From NCBI RefSeq assembly GCF_963662255.1, contig NC_085056.1, positions 8,498,216 through 8,562,215 of the forward strand: a stretch of 64,000 bases of DNA, given 5' to 3'. Position 1 is the stretch's first letter, and every line of letters begins with the position of its first letter. A program made the position numbers and the translations under genes. Positions 11,701-25,800 of the stretch are shown here, piece by piece. The DNA is from Cinclus cinclus (taxonomy: Eukaryota > Chordata > Aves > Passeriformes > Cinclidae). The notes under the pieces were generated by a model, which searched no databases, was not told where the DNA came from, and was given only the letters and a program-made list of their open reading frames with translations.

Positions 11701-14700
11701 CTTTGAGCACATCTGGATCCTGTAATAATTTGGGCCGTGAAGAAAACGCGCCGACGTGAGCTCACACCCCCGTGAAGCGCCTTTGTGTGATCCCTCAGAA
11801 GTGCCTGATGCCCAATCTGCGGATTGCTGCTCTAATGAATTCCAGACGTTGTTTTGAATGTCAGATAGATTTCAGTGCTGCTGCAGAAGATGTCCCTCAC
11901 CCCATCCTTGTGCAGGAGCGGGCAGCAGGCAAGGCTGGGCTGGCAGGGCTCAGAGACCTCTGCGGGCTGCATGCCAGGGCTGCCTGCCTCGGCGAGGCAG
12001 TGTCTGTGGCAGTGTCTAAAGCTGGATGGTGGCTTTCAAGGGACAATAGCACAGTGAGAAACCCCACTTCAGACACTGCTTGCTCAAGAGAAGCCCAGCC
12101 AAGAAACCGCCAGCAAGTCGGGTTTTATCGCTGCAGGGCTCAGCCGTCAGCCTCCGGCACGGCTGCCGTCAGCACGCCCGGCTGCCCCTTGGGTCACGTC
12201 TGCACACCAGGCTCTCCTGGGCTTGGATTTGAGCTGGGAGTTTTTTAAGGAGCACCAGATTGTCCTATAACCATTATTTCTATGTGCAGGTGACCGTTTG
12301 GTTTAAATCCAAGCTGAAAAATGAGGTTATTACAACATATTCCCTCCCAGGCCGGCTGCTGCTGAGGCAGTGAATGGAGTGAGTGCATTTTATACAAATC
12401 CATTTGTTTTGAGCTCCTCAGTGACAACCAACCAAATTTCCCTCCTTGCTGGCAGCAGGGGTGCTGGATGCAGAGATGTCCTGGCTGTGGGTGGACACAG
12501 CTCTGTAGGAATTCTCTGGACTTGATGGCCGGTTGAGCTTCTGAGCATTGTGGTGAGTTGCCATCCCCAACTCCAGGGTCTGAAGGCCTCTGAAGATTTG
12601 TTTTGATTTAAAAATGAAACCAAAGGCAGAATATGCTCAAGTTTGGTCTGTAGCACAAGGCAAGTTCTGGGAGACCTTTCTGAAAGCTATGAGACCCACT
12701 GAGGGCAAACTAAGGCCATCAGCACTCCCAGAAACATGCCTGCCAAAAGGGACAGCAGGATGTGTCCCTATCAGCAGAAAGGAACAAGGGACAGTACTTT
12801 TGCTATTTTCCAGTGTTTAACAGAGAAGCTCCATGAGGCTTTCAGGAGGTCTGGAAGGATGCCTTGACCCTGAGGTCTTACAGCAGTCACCTGGTGACAG
12901 CCAGTGAGTGCCCTGCATTTATTTATCCCCCTCCACAAAATGCGTGAGCAGGTCATGCAAAACCACTGTGGCCCCCTCATTAAATCAACATGTGCCTGGT
13001 GTGGCAGGGCCTGGAGATCTCCTGGTAGGTCAGTTTGGGGTGGGTTCTGTGTTTGGGTTACGTTTGATACTGGAGTCAAAATTAATCATCTGACAAATCC
13101 AGGCTTTGTCAGAGATTTGCAATAAAGCCCCAAACTGGAGGAAAATTCTGTGCTGGGTTGAGTCCAAGGGTGCTGCATTACACAGGGATCATGTTCAATT
13201 AATGGATTTATTTTGTCCCTGGGAACTGGATCCCTTCGAGCTAGCTCCCGGGCTGGGGCGGCACAAACCCCAGCCACTCCCTGAGAATAAACCTGGCTGG
13301 ATAAACTGTGAAGAACCAGGAGACAAACATCTCATTCACCAGCTCTCCTGGAAAAGTCGTCGGGATAAAAGTCGTTGCCAAAGCCACTGCAGCAAAGGCG
13401 TTTCTCTTCAGCACACAGGAGCAGGCAAGGATGAGCCTCGGGGTCAGGGTGACCTGGGAGGAGATGGGAATGATAGGGCTCTGTGGGGTGGTCTGTTTGC
13501 TGTGTGGGCCATGGGAAACCTCCCAGTGTGGTGCTCATCTCAATGGGGGAAATCTCTCTGCGTGGTGCTTTGGACCCTTGCCTGTAGGAAAGGACAGCAG
13601 TGCTTCTGCAGGGAGTTTCAAGGACAAGCTGAGGCTTTGTGGAAGTAGACATTAGTGTGGGGGGAAAAGGGATTGAAGAATGGCCAATGAAAGCAGGGAG
13701 GGGACTGAGGTGTCTTTGTGCCCTGACAGGCCTGACCACATCACACTGGGGACATGGTGTTGGGAACGTATTGGGAGCACATTGGAGAGATGAGCTGTGC
13801 TGGCTGCTCTGGGACAGACCCTGCTCAGCCTTTCTCCTGCTTTGCAAGGAAGAGCTGTTATCCATGCATGCATGCCCCTGTGCCCTTGTGCACTGCCATG
13901 TTCACATGCACCTCTGAACCACGTGAAGCCCCTGTGTCCAGCCTGGCATGGCAGGACCCATCTCTTACCAACACAGTGCCCTCATTCCTGCTTTTTGTAG
14001 GCTGATTTTTCTTCAGCCCAAATGCCAAAGTACTGCAGATTTTGGCCTGGCTAACTCGGATCAGCCTGCCTAATTTAACAGCACTCAGTTTAAGAAGGAA
14101 AGGGTCACTTGCAGTCATGTAGGTGAGTCCAGAGCAGCCCCAGGGCAGAAGAGCCCATGTGAGGCAAGCAGGAATTCGGACAAGGATGGGACACTGCCAG
14201 GGATGCTGCACTCCCTGAGCTCTGTCGTCTGTTGTATCTGAAACAGTAACTTCCTCACTCAGGGAGAGGCATCCCCTAAAACATCTGACCTGCTTCTGCC
14301 TTTCCTACTGGGAAATCCCCATCCCATGAGATGAGCCCGCTCAGGTGCAGCCTCTGCAGTAAAGCATCCTGTGGAGGAAGTATGGGATCCAGATGCCAGG
14401 GGTAGGGTTTGATTTGCTTTCAATATAAAGCATACAAAAAGGTCGAAGCATAGACTATTTATGGATTTTAATGAAAATAATATGTTGCCTTGAAATGAGG
14501 ATGTTAATTAAAAGGCACCCGCTGCTCTTTATCGCTGGCTGGGTCTCTGGCAGCAGTAAAGAGAGAAACGAGTGGAGGAGCTCATGCCAAAACCTCCCTG
14601 CAGGGAAGGTGGATGGTGCTGGGAGTGGGATGCGGGGCTGGAGCATTCCTTCTCCTCTCTGCTCTGAGAGAGTAACTCTGAAAATAAACTCTTATGAAAG

Positions 14701-17466
14701 CTGGGCTGGCAAGCGATGTTGTTGGAAAAGTGGGACTGAAACCCAGGCTCCACTCCGGCCAGCCCTGCCACTCATAGCACGTGAGTCTGGGTGAATCCTG
14801 CCCCAGCTCCCCTGTTTACTTAATAATTTCACACAATAGCATCCTTTAAAGAGATAGATTTTTTTTTTCCCTTCTCCTCGTTGGGAACGAGACCACTATG
14901 CAGACAAAGAGGCACCATGCACATAAAAACTTGCTACATCTTGCCTAGAGGCAGCAAATTTAAAAGCAAAATTGAATTCTTAAGGCCCCATGGAAAGTGA
15001 CTGAACCTGCCATGCAAGATCTGCTGGCACAAAGGCAGAGACGCTAAATAAAAACCCCTGGGTGAGTACTACAGACTTCTGATATAGATCCAGCAAGCAA
15101 AGGCACCAGGCTTGGAGGTGGGGAAGAGCTTCTGAGGTATTTGCTCTTGTCTGGAAAAGAAAGATGATTATGGCTCAAGAAGAGTTCAGCTGGTGAAGCA
15201 TCCTGCTTGATTGCCAATAGTTCACCCTGTGTGCTGTCTTGTTTCTGCTCTTCCCCAATTCCTGGCCCTGCACAGCAGTGCCCCCCTCTGCAAAACCCTC
15301 CAAGTAGTTTGGATGGTTTATCGGTTGATTTTTATCCCCAGGCACTGAGCATTGCCCTTGCCTTCCCCCTCTAAAGTTGCTTTCTGGTGATGGATCAAAC
15401 ACTGTTCTCGGTGTGAGATTTACAGTCCTCTTCCATCCGTCAGAACTTGGATTTCCTCTCCTTTCCACACTCCTTTTCTCATACAACCCACTTAGACATC
15501 AAAAGCCCAACTTCTACTGCAGGGAAGTGGGTGTGTGAGCTCAGGACTGGACTCCTCAGCTGCCCACAGAAGGGCACACTCCACACACCCCAGAACTCTC
15601 CAGGAATGCTGGCTGATGCTGAGAATGCCAAAATCTATGGAGAAAATATATTGGGCGGCTTTATTAAGAAATAATCCATTCAGAGAGCTTCTGTGGGCTT
15701 TGGCCTGCTTAATACGGAGCTTGGGGCTAAAAGCAATGTCAAAGCCAAGCCCAACCTGTTACTGGAGGTAATTCCTACAATGTTCTATTCAATTGCTGGT
15801 ATGAGATGTTCAGAAGCCTTCCAGAGGCTTTTGAAATATCCAAGTTCTTTTCTCCTCTCTCTTTCCATGTAAATTCGCACACAGCCCATCCACAGGTGCT
15901 CTGTTCCAGGGGTGCCCTGTGGTCCCCCCATGCTCAGGGAAGACAGAAGCAGGCAGGGACATGCCCAACGTGCCCATGCAGAGGTGGAGCCTGAGGTCCA
16001 TATGGGCTAAGTTTAAATGATGCTTGGGGGGCTTTGCAACCAACAATTAGACATGTTTACTCATGTATTTGCCAAAGGTGCCTCCCTGAGCTCCCAGTAA
16101 ACAGTATCAAGAGCTACCTCTCCTCTGCAGAGACTTCCCAGGGCAGATCCTGAGTTCCCTGAGGCTTGTGGTGGGGAGAGCCATGTAACTCCAGTGGCTG
16201 CAGGATGGCCAGGTCGCTCATCAGATGGTGGCAAGTTTGTATAGATGGTGAAGAAAGCGAGAGTGCAGCCATTCACCTGTATCAACCCCAGCTCTTGCCA
16301 CGCTCAACCACATCAAAGAGCTTGTGGGGATTACTCAAAATTCGAGTTGAGCTGTGTGAGGCAGCAGGCAGGCTTTGCAGGGCTGGTCTCGCAGCCTGCC
16401 CATGGGCATGCCAAAAACAAATGCATTCAAATATTTGGTTAGAAAATGGTTTGGGGATTTTTTTTTTCCAGGGTTGTTTTCTCTCTTTTTTTTCCTTTTT
16501 TTTTTTCTCTCTAGGTCTGGAAGCCATGGGTGAGTCATGTCCCAGCTTTCCTCAATGAGAGATCTAAAGTATATTAAAAAATATTAAGAAACAACCAGAA
16601 CACGTCTGTTGTTTTAATCACGGCTTGGTTTCACAAGACATAGCTGGTCTGGGCTGTGATGCAACTGAGTCTCTTCTTCCAAGTCACACACATGGGTTTT
16701 TAAGTTTCTTCTGAGATCCTCTACCAGGCTGGCAAAGCTGGTACATGCACCCCCAGATTCCCCCAGGGACCTCTGTTGCTGTGAGCACATAATGTCTCAA
16801 CATGATAAGCAGGATTTCTTACCCTAATTTGTTCCTCTCCAGCACTGGTCAAGGCAGTTGCTGTTCTAATTTGAACTAGAAGCCACTGCAATCAGCTGCC
16901 CACCAAGGTTGCTGTGCATTAGCAGCTAAACTGCCAAGGGATTTAGGAGCCAGGGCCCCATGACTGCATGTGCTGGTGGTCAAATGCAGCTTGCCTCCTC
17001 CCTGGCTTAGTGCCTGTCGTGTGAAACATCTGTGAGTGTGTGGGGAGGGTTAAAGAGTGATTTATTTTGCCTGTGGGAAGTTGGAGAGCTGCAGCCATGG
17101 GGATTTCTGATATAAAACAGCGATCGATTTTTATCTGGGTGTAAAACCCCGCCAGAAACCAGGACACACTGTGGTGTACAGGCACAGCCAACATGGTTTG
17201 CTTGCTCTGGGAGAGCTTGGGTGAATAATGCACCAGTGAGAGGCTGCAGGGCTGGCTGAGAGCCTGCAAAGGCAGGCAGCACTGGAAGCCTGGCAGTAGG
17301 ATGCTGGAGCAAAGGGCAGAGCTGGTTCCTCCTCCAGCAATGGAGCCCAGGCATCTTCAGATGCAGAGCTGCTGGGTGGGTTATTCATCCTTGCATTTAA
17401 CACGAATAAAGAGCTCACAATCCTGGTTTGCTCCATTCCCCCTCTCCCCTCCAAGAAAATTCCACA

Positions 17467-17477
17467 CCCCCCCCCCC
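17467..17477. repeat. C11 homopolymer
   Basis: A run of 11 C follows CCACA. It is a simple repeat with uncertain length and no associated feature. Confidence 0.9.
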
Positions 17478-20189
17478 AATGTGAAGTGAGTGGGAATATT
17501 TATGAACTGTGAGAACATCAACCACAATGTTATTTTTAAGTTTGTTTTTGATGAGCAGCTCTGGCTTTTCCACGACATAAATCAGCTGTTGAGCTGTGTT
17601 TGACAGCGAGGTTACTTTTTTGATCTGAAGGTGATATTTCCAGTGCCGGGAAACACCCGGAGAAGGCTTACGTCCTGCGGAAAATCCTGCTGGGCTCTTC
17701 CCATCTGTAGTCAGCATCATTTGCCATGTGTTATCATTTAGAAATGAGCTCTTTTTATTTGGCCAGGCAGGAAAAGTGGTTGGAAACCATCACAGACCCA
17801 CACAGCCTTTTCCTCATTCCCCTGTACCCTGTAGCACTTGGGGCAAACAGCAGAAAAACACAGGGTCCTCTGTAACATTTGACAGCCCAGATCCAGCCCA
17901 AAAGCCATCAGAGAGCTGCTGCTGGTTGTCCAGAATGAGTGTGAGCTGCCCAGTTAGCTCCAGTGAGCATCAGTTCTGAACCTCCTGGGAAGTGGGAGGA
18001 CAGCCTTGCTGCCTCTCCCTCCAATGGACTCAAGTTCTTATTACACAGAGATTCTCAGCTTCACTAGAAAATCATTAAGTTTACAATGTCTCCAAACATC
18101 AACTCTCAAAATCTGCCTCTCTACAATGCAGGAAAAATGTATCCCTGGCCTTCCCTTATGAAGATAAATGTACAGTATAGAAAATATAAAACCTGGTTCT
18201 TGTATTAGAGGTGTTTTCCAGACAATGGCTTTCCTTCCAACATGAGGCTACCACTGCTCACATGGGCACCTAATTCACTTGTGCCAAACCCAGAAACTCC
18301 CTTACTCAAAGGGAAAATGAACTCTAGAATTCATTCCTGGGGGATGTACAGCACCAGGGATGTCTCCCTGGGAGCCCTGCCCTTCCTCACAGTTGTGCAG
18401 GGGACTTGGGCCCAGGGCCCCTGTGGGAAGGTGGAGCTGGAGTCTCATCAGCTGCAGGATTCACTTATGGATCTTGGAGCAGAGACTGTCTTTCTATTCC
18501 AGAAGCCTGGAAGTAAACACAGAGCAGTCTAAGGAGTCTCTGGGGTTTATGTGTGGAGACTTCATTAGTAATCAAATGTACCTTTACCCTGTGGAGTTTT
18601 AGAAATGTGCTGTTTGATTGCAGGGCTGAGCAGGGCCTGAAAGCACAAATGCAAGCTCATGTGCTTGTGTGTAGGAAGGTTTTTATTCCAGAGGGCAGCT
18701 CTTCCCAGATTGGTGTCACCCAGTGCCGAACCACGAGCTTTGGGAGAACAGCTTTGGTGAAAGGATACAAGATGCTGCATGAAAGGGATGGTGTCAAAGC
18801 TTTAGGTCCTGAACCCAACACCAAAGCAAATGCACTGGCAGATTCTCAGCTGAGATTTGTGGGGGCTTTGAGAGTCACAAAACCCCACGGGTTATCAAAC
18901 ACCTCTTCACATTCCCCTCCTGCCATGGAGGAGGACCAGGCGTGCTACATCCTCTTCATGTGGCAAGCTGTGTGTTGCCACTGTGCCGCAAGCTCAGCAG
19001 AGGTGCTGAGATGAGAGAGTGTGGCCTTGCAGGAAGGCTGTATGTTTCACAGAGAGGCAGGAGGATAAAAAGCACACACCTAGGTACTCTCTCCTACCAG
19101 GTATCCTACACCCTGCAGGTGGGTGTAGTGCCACTCACTGCTTTGGGATGGGGGTAGTGGGCAGCCACTGTTACAAGGAGGGGTTATTTGGGATGGCTGG
19201 GGGCAAAAAAATGGAATATTTCCTTGCCAGGCTGCTTGAGAGTTAATTCAACTTGCCCTTTCCGTACTGGAAAGGCACCAGCTGCATATGGCTGGCATGA
19301 CTCTGAAGGAGGATGAAGCAGTGCAGGGTAGGGTTTTCATTTAGACCCCGACCCACAGGGTGTAGGGAGGGATGTGGTCACTGCTGGATGAAACAAATCT
19401 GCTGAAAGGATGGAGGAGGACCAAAAGGCCTTAGCCATGGCTATTTTTGACATCATACCTTGATTTGAATACAACACCCACCACAGCAGCAGGAGGGTAA
19501 AGATGTAGTAGATCTAGAGATCAGTTATGGTTCCCTGCATCACTTCTCATGCCTACTGCCCACCAGGAGCTTCTGTCCAGGCTTTGCCATCCACTGCATC
19601 CCCCAAAAGGGTCCCAGTCCCATCCACATGTGGCCACCACAATGAGATCTGCAGGACAGGTGTTGATGCCCAGACTTTGCTGCCCAGTCCCTACCCTGCT
19701 GACAGCTGTGCTGGCACCCACCTAGAAAGCATGAGGTTTTCTAACTTGGAGTAAACTGTTACTGGTGTAAATCCTGCCCACAGCTGGCACGAGATTAAAC
19801 ATGCACAGAGGGACCATGGCAGCCCTGACTGCCTGGGAAAAGTGGGCTGTCACCTGCACAGCCCTTGATTTGAGTATGAGGCCGTCCCCCCATTAGTCCC
19901 TGCATGCCCCAAAAGCAGGTGGAGAAGCTTGGGGAGGGCCAGGAGGAATGGCCTCAGTGCTCCTTGCTGTGCCCCAATCAGGCCCTTCTCCTAATTTAAA
20001 ACATTCTGTGAAAGGTGAGGTCTGGCCAAGGTCCTCCGAGAGGGGCAGGAGTGGCTGGGAATTCCCACTGCACTAGCCAAGGGGAGGAAGCAATGCAGGA
20101 CCTTGTACATTAGCTCCAAGCCACTGGAGGATCATCCTTGGCCAGCTTTGCCTCGCCTGGGGTCAGCCACGAGGAATTGTGGTGGTCTG

Positions 20190-21010
20190 GGCACTGGGCG
20201 TGCAGCTCCCCACCGCCAGCAGCGCTGCGTGCCAAGGCGCCCCATGCGAGGCAGAAGAGGAAGCAAAAGCGGATTTGCATGCCACGGCTACACCCTGCCT
20301 CAACCAAATTACCGGTAGATGAGCACCGGCGCATCTCCTGCCTGTTCCCTGATTTATGGCAGGAGAAGCAGGGAGGGGAAGGTGAGGGGGAGTAGGGGAG
20401 GGAGTAACAAACATGACCATTATACATGCAAATACAGCACTTGGTGCTCCTTCAGTGCTTTCCCTCTGAGCACCCCGTGTATTTTCCCATCACTAACAAA
20501 CTGGCCGCTGTCCTTCACGTTTTGGGGTGCAAAGGACTTTGGGGGCAGAAGAGCAGCCGGTGCTGTCTCATCTCGTGGTTGTCTCCATCCCTCGCCTGCC
20601 CGGCCGGTCCTGCCCGGCCCCCGGGCTGTTTGGGCAGAGCCGCTGCCCACACCTGCCTGCACGGCCGGCTGGGAGCTCCGGGGCTCGCCCGAAGCCACGC
20701 ACTGTGTCTGGGACGGAGAACAAAGCCTGTGCTTCACCTCCCCACCGACCTGCGCAGACTTCCTCCTTGGACTATTTACCAGTTTTTCCAAGGCAGCTTC
20801 CCATGGGACAAGCCAAACAGAAGCTCCTGTGAGGATGGCCGTGCCCGCTGGGTCAGACACATCCTCCCCATTTACCTGCTGGAGCTGCTGCCTCCAAGGA
20901 GCCCAGCTACAAAACAGGGATGTGCCGACACTCTGGAGCCCTTTGGAGAGGCGCCCCTCCGCTTTGGTACCTCTGGCCTTAGGTCGATGCTGTTGGAGAG
21001 GCTGAGGTTT
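20190..21010. other. GC/CpG-rich block with overlapping chance open frames
   Basis: CpG is locally frequent, especially 20560-20720. Two + strand frames are open at the same time (20319-21005, 228 codons; 20426-21187, 253 codons) and a minus frame is open at 20420-20860. Simultaneous openness in several frames argues against coding. None of the translations shows a domain, a repeat of hydrophobic segments or a family motif I know. It may be a small CpG island or regulatory element near the boundary between the GC-rich left part and the AT-richer middle. Confidence 0.4.
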
Positions 21011-22199
21011 GCCTACCCCGGCAAATCGAGAGCAAACCTGCTGAGCAACTTTGGTATTAAAAGAGTGAACCCAGGATGGAGCAGTGGGAGAGCGGGATCA
21101 GTCCTTTTGCAGCTCCTCCAGCAAGGATCTGTAATGCAGCAGTCCTTTGTGCATAGCAGGAATGGAAACAGCAGCCCTCAAGTCTGACCCCAGACAATTG
21201 TTTTCAGTGAAGAGGGCTGGGGAGGCAATTAATAATGTTTAAACAAAAGAAATAAAAAAAGCAATACTGTATCTAGAAATTCTTCTGAGGGCCAGAGCTG
21301 TGACAGAAAGATATATGCTTTAGCATTGCTGTCAGAATAAATGACCCTCCTGAGGGAAGGAGTTTTCCAGGCTCTTTCTGCCCCACTGGATACAATTTAA
21401 GAAATGCTTTGCCGCTAAAAATCACTAATTTTAGCCAGAAGATGAATTGCATAGGATCGTGTTTTGACTCATATGGTAGAAGGACAGGGGACATATTATT
21501 AGGGAGCCAGAATGCAAACGGTAGTTTCTGATTAGAAGAGAACATCATCAGCATTTTTCCAATTAGGCGTGGGCATCAAGTTCCCCGGCACGCAGAGGGG
21601 CTGTTAGCAAACCTTTGGCTCCTCCGCTGGGAGCAGAGGAGCCGGCTGAGGAAATGCAGCCCAGCTCTTCAGAGCTGCTGAGGAGTTTCTCAGAAAGAGC
21701 CACCTCCTCGACTCCAGCTGTCCGTGTGCTGCAGCCCTGCCGCCAAGGGACTCTCTCGAAGAATAAGAAAAAAAGGTGTTTTCCGTATCTCCTTCCAGCC
21801 CTTGCCTTTGCAGAGAGGTTCTGCAGTGCCGATTCTCTACAGCATGGATGCTCATCCCCTGAGATGTGAACCCAGATCATCAAACTCATTTTGCAGAGAC
21901 CACCAAACGGCCATCTGAGATCAATTAGCTTGTCATTACTCATCCCCATCAGATCTGAACTGCTGACCTACAAGTGAAAGTCCGTATATTTGTCTCCCAG
22001 CAATGTGCAGACTCATCCAGCTATCTAATGAGAAGAGCTTCCTCCGTAAACAAAGCCAAGGAGGTCGTGCTCTGGCCGTCCATCCCCTGCTCCAATTAGC
22101 TTGAACCCAAGGGCCAGGTTGAGCTCAGTGTGATGGAGAGGCAGGAGTCTCTGGGGTGACCAGCTCTGTGACAACAGGCTGCTGACTGGAGCAGAATGG

Positions 22200-22620
22200 C
22201 TCCCATTAGTGACAATTTCAAACAATTTTACCACTTTAAATGCCATTTTAGCTTTGCATTTGAATGGCTGCTTTGTTATTTTAAACTGCTATTCAAAACT
22301 AGTTAGTAGTTGCAAGTATAACCTTATTTATTGAAGATACTAAATGTGAAATCCTGACGCAGTATTTACCGGTGCTTTGGAAGTTCATTATTTAGATAAG
22401 GATAAGTAAAGTGGAAGGAGATATAGCTCTTTTAATTAAAGGAGCGTGAACTTGACTGAAGCATTTTCTGCCTGCAAAGGCTGTAATTATCACACATGAT
22501 ACAATTCTTCATTTGAATCTAAAAGATCCACAGCCCTTTTCCTCATTTAAATGTATGTGTTCTTGCATATCTCTTTTCTGACGGAGTATGGGGAGCCCTT
22601 TGAAACAGCGTTAGTCCCAA
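22200..22620. promoter_or_regulatory. Candidate conserved non-coding regulatory block
   Basis: This AT-rich block is dense in homeodomain-type ATTA/TAAT cores, including the 10-bp palindrome TTTAATTAAA at 22431-22440. It carries two GATA motifs back to back at 22394-22406 (AGATAAG then GATAAG). TTTGCAT-like and CATTTGAAT sequences are also present. Complexity is high and no repeat family is recognisable. This is how many vertebrate developmental enhancers look, but the inference comes from motif content alone; conservation has not been measured. Confidence 0.3.
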
Positions 22621-22780
22621 CTTCGAATTACTTCAGGATGCCTGGGAGGCACCAGTAGCTTTTGGACCGTGTGGGAGAGTTGCTCCAAGTTTCCAGAGTT
22701 TTCTGGCATGTGTGGATGCTGCTGTACAGGTGTGGACGGTGTTAAGGTGTCTCACTGTATGGGCTTGAGAACACAGATGT

Positions 22781-22826
22781 AGAGAATCATTTAGCTTGGG
22801 AAAGACCTCTAAGACCTGAAGTCCAG
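22781..22826 (-). mobile_element. Possible CR1 3'-end scrap
   Basis: AGAATCATTTAGCTTGGGAA followed by AGACCTCTAAGA resembles the reverse complement of the CR1 3' terminus, which typically reads as AGAATCATTAAGGTTGGAAA then AGACCTCTAAGATCAT. Beyond about 45 bases the similarity stops. A chance match cannot be excluded. Confidence 0.4.
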
Positions 22827-25800
22827 ACTGGAGCATCATCAGAGGGAGCATTTCTCTGCCCCTGTGAGCGGTTGCAGCTCCCTCCTCTCTACAGGAGATG
22901 GTCTCCAGCAGCCAGCCCCTAAACCAGCTCAGGCTGTAAATCATCCCATCCATGCCCCTGGATGCACGGCTGCAGCTGGACCAGTGCCTCTGAAGTGAAG
23001 ACACTGCCAGCAGCACCGGAGCTGTTACTTGTGCCTTTCTGGTGCTGGAAATGCAGCTGGGGGCACCAGCCTGCTCAGGGACATCTTCATGACAGCAGCT
23101 GCACAGGCAGACCACTGGCGTGACCCTTCCTCTGTGATTGTGTTGCTCTGAGCACAACTGTCAGCCTTGCTTAGAATTCACTGGGTTTATTACCATTTAA
23201 TTTTATGACCTAAATATAGACCAATTGTTTTTCCCTTAGAGTGATGGAGAATTTCATTGTGAGCTGCATTTTCCAAAAACTTCTCAAAAGGGTAAGGGCT
23301 ATCAGGGAAGCAAGTACTGGCTCCAGTGGGTAATTTTGGATTTGTCTTGAGCTTCCCCTCTCTGGTGTGGGTGGGGTCCATTGTTGGTTCCTTTGTTATT
23401 ATTTTAATTAGAAATACCCAAAGGCAAATGACAGCTGGATATGACAGATGAGGCTAGTTTGGTGTTAGTGCTGTATGGCAGAAACTTAAGCAGTGCTGTT
23501 TTTATCTTTTAGAAACAATGTGCCTCTACCTAAACTGTTGGTATAAAGAGAATTTTTGGAAATTGCCACAGCCTGGAAAATAATTAGTTATTTTGAAAAA
23601 AATCCTAAAGTTAATTAAAACCATACCCTTCATGATTAAGACTCTTTGAATGTTTTCTTTGCTGTATCTTTAAATTCCATATAAATCAATGCCTCTATGG
23701 AATTTTCAATTGACACAAATTTGTTCCACCTAAAATGAATAGTAAGTCTGAGAAAGCAATAGGAAATTGTTAATTCATCACTGCCTGCCTTCCCCTGCTA
23801 TATTTTTCTCCTAATCAAAATGCAACCTGATATTCAATCCAAGGAAAACATTTCAAGGAGTCAATCATATGCCACAAGCTTCCAAATTTTCTAAATCTGA
23901 TAGCAAGAAAACAACATATATCTTAGTCATTAATATACACTATGAAAAGATAAATGTAAGGTTCAGCTTTTACCACAGTTGCAGCAACCTGTAACTGATG
24001 GCCTTTCCACAAGATTCATGAGCTGATGGAACAGCAGCAGAGGGACATTTCAGTATACTGTGTTACAGTCTTGGGTTTCAACGTTTAAATGAGCAGAAAA
24101 AAATATCCCGTCTATCAGGCCTTGTTTCAGAACAAATCTGAGGCACAAGCCTGAGGCTCATTCAGGTCAATGGCTTTTGGGCATGTGCTGAATAAATGTC
24201 TTCCTGAGCTGGGGCTGTACCCATGAGCATGGTGAGAGCACAAGTCATTGGAAACATATTGGCAATGTAAAGAAAGCAGCTGCTCTTGATCTCCTATTTC
24301 TGCCTTTACAGGTCAGGATAAAGCTGTGCCCGACAAGCCAACCCCTTGGGATTAGGGCAATACATCTTGCAGGAAAATCCCACAAGAGTAATGAAGCTTT
24401 AGAAAAAAAAAAAAAAACAGGCTGAAGCTTATGTTCCGCTGCAATTGAAGCACCTCTGAGCTCTGTGCCAGGTGTGTGAGCCTTGCCTGCACCAGGAAAG
24501 CCAGAAATGGAGAAGTGGTCCCTTCCTCACCTCCCAAGCCATCAGCAGCTGGAGCACCTTCTCTGGCCCAGATGACTTTTAATAGCTGCTGCTGGCTTAG
24601 TACCCTGAGGAGCTGTAATTGTCTCTTTGAACACGTGCATCTCATATGTGCTTGGCACTATATTTAAGTTACAGGTTCATCAGCAGAGAAGTAGGACCTT
24701 TGCTGGGGAATGCTTGTCATAGCAAAGCTCCACATGGTCAAAATGGAAATTAGGAAATCAGAAAGACAAAAAACCCCTATTCAAATAGTTTCTGAGCAGA
24801 TTAATGGAAAATGCAGGAAAGTAAGACTGTGAACATTGCCTCTGCAAGGGTACAAGAGTTTCTGAAACACTTGGGGAGCTAGGGAGATGATAAAGCAAGG
24901 AAGAGTTTAATGCTGAGCAGCTTTCACAAACCAGTAACTAAATAGTTGATGAGAATATAACTAGCTGCTACTGCAGATGGAGGCTCTGACTTGAGGTTTT
25001 TGAATTGCAGTTGCTGCTTTGCTCTAGCTCATTTTATGCAGCTGAACTGAAAAATAAGCTATCCCTCACTTTTTCTACCACTGCTCTCAGGATTTGGGGT
25101 GTGCATTTAGCTGTCTATAAAGTGTTTCTGAAGTCTTTGAAGAGAAAGCAGGATGAAAAAAAAAGTACTTAGTGCAACTGCTGATAAAGACAAAGTGCTG
25201 AATTTTAGGCTCCTTTTAATCTTTCGGCAGTCATGTGCTCCCTGGGTACTTGTGTTTTCTTACAGAGCAAAGCATAATGAGCTTTACATCCTGCATTGCC
25301 ACGAGCACTTCCTCTTCAGTTCAAAGGCAGTGCAGAAGGATCGAGATGGAGAGACCCATCTTCATGTCCATATTCATGCCCACCTCTGCTTTGACTCTAT
25401 TTCAAACATAGCATCTTGCACTTAGCAACTTGTGATCCTGTTTTCTCACTTCTGTGTTGTGGCAATGTCGCTTTCGTTGGAGAAAAGTTCTTGTTTGTCA
25501 TTAAATACCGGTGTTTGAGAAACAAAGCGGAGGAGGATGGTACTTCCAAACCAAGGGCATCAGCATGTTTTTAACAGCCTGCCTCCGTGCTTGGGACTGC
25601 AGCTACTTACGCGAGGTACTCCGTTTTGCCTACATAAACATAAAAAAAAAAAAAAAAGGTGGATTACAGGCAGCTTCAGAGGAAAACGTGCAGACCTGAC
25701 TTTCAAAGCACTTCGCACGCCCTTCACATAAAGAGAGGGAAAGCCGGTGTGCAGACAGGAGCCGTGGGAGCAAGGAGCTCCCAGGCAGTGAGTTCAATCA

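Larger units (their letters stand above)
6504..20100. other. Non-coding stretch, no gene recognised
   Basis: I read this stretch on both strands without finding a protein family, a splice-bounded exon series, a tRNA or an rRNA. It carries short homopolymer runs (listed separately) and an imperfect ATT-rich patch at about 8338-8376. Several AT-rich patches, for example about 6890-6960, 8590-8800 and 14460-14530, contain clustered ATTA motifs and could be conserved non-coding elements. That needs a cross-species alignment. Confidence 0.45.

Noticed and set aside
20319..21187. Two overlapping + strand frames of 228 and 253 codons
   Set aside because: Both frames and a minus-strand frame are open together in a GC-rich block, and none shows a family motif. 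This is composition rather than coding.
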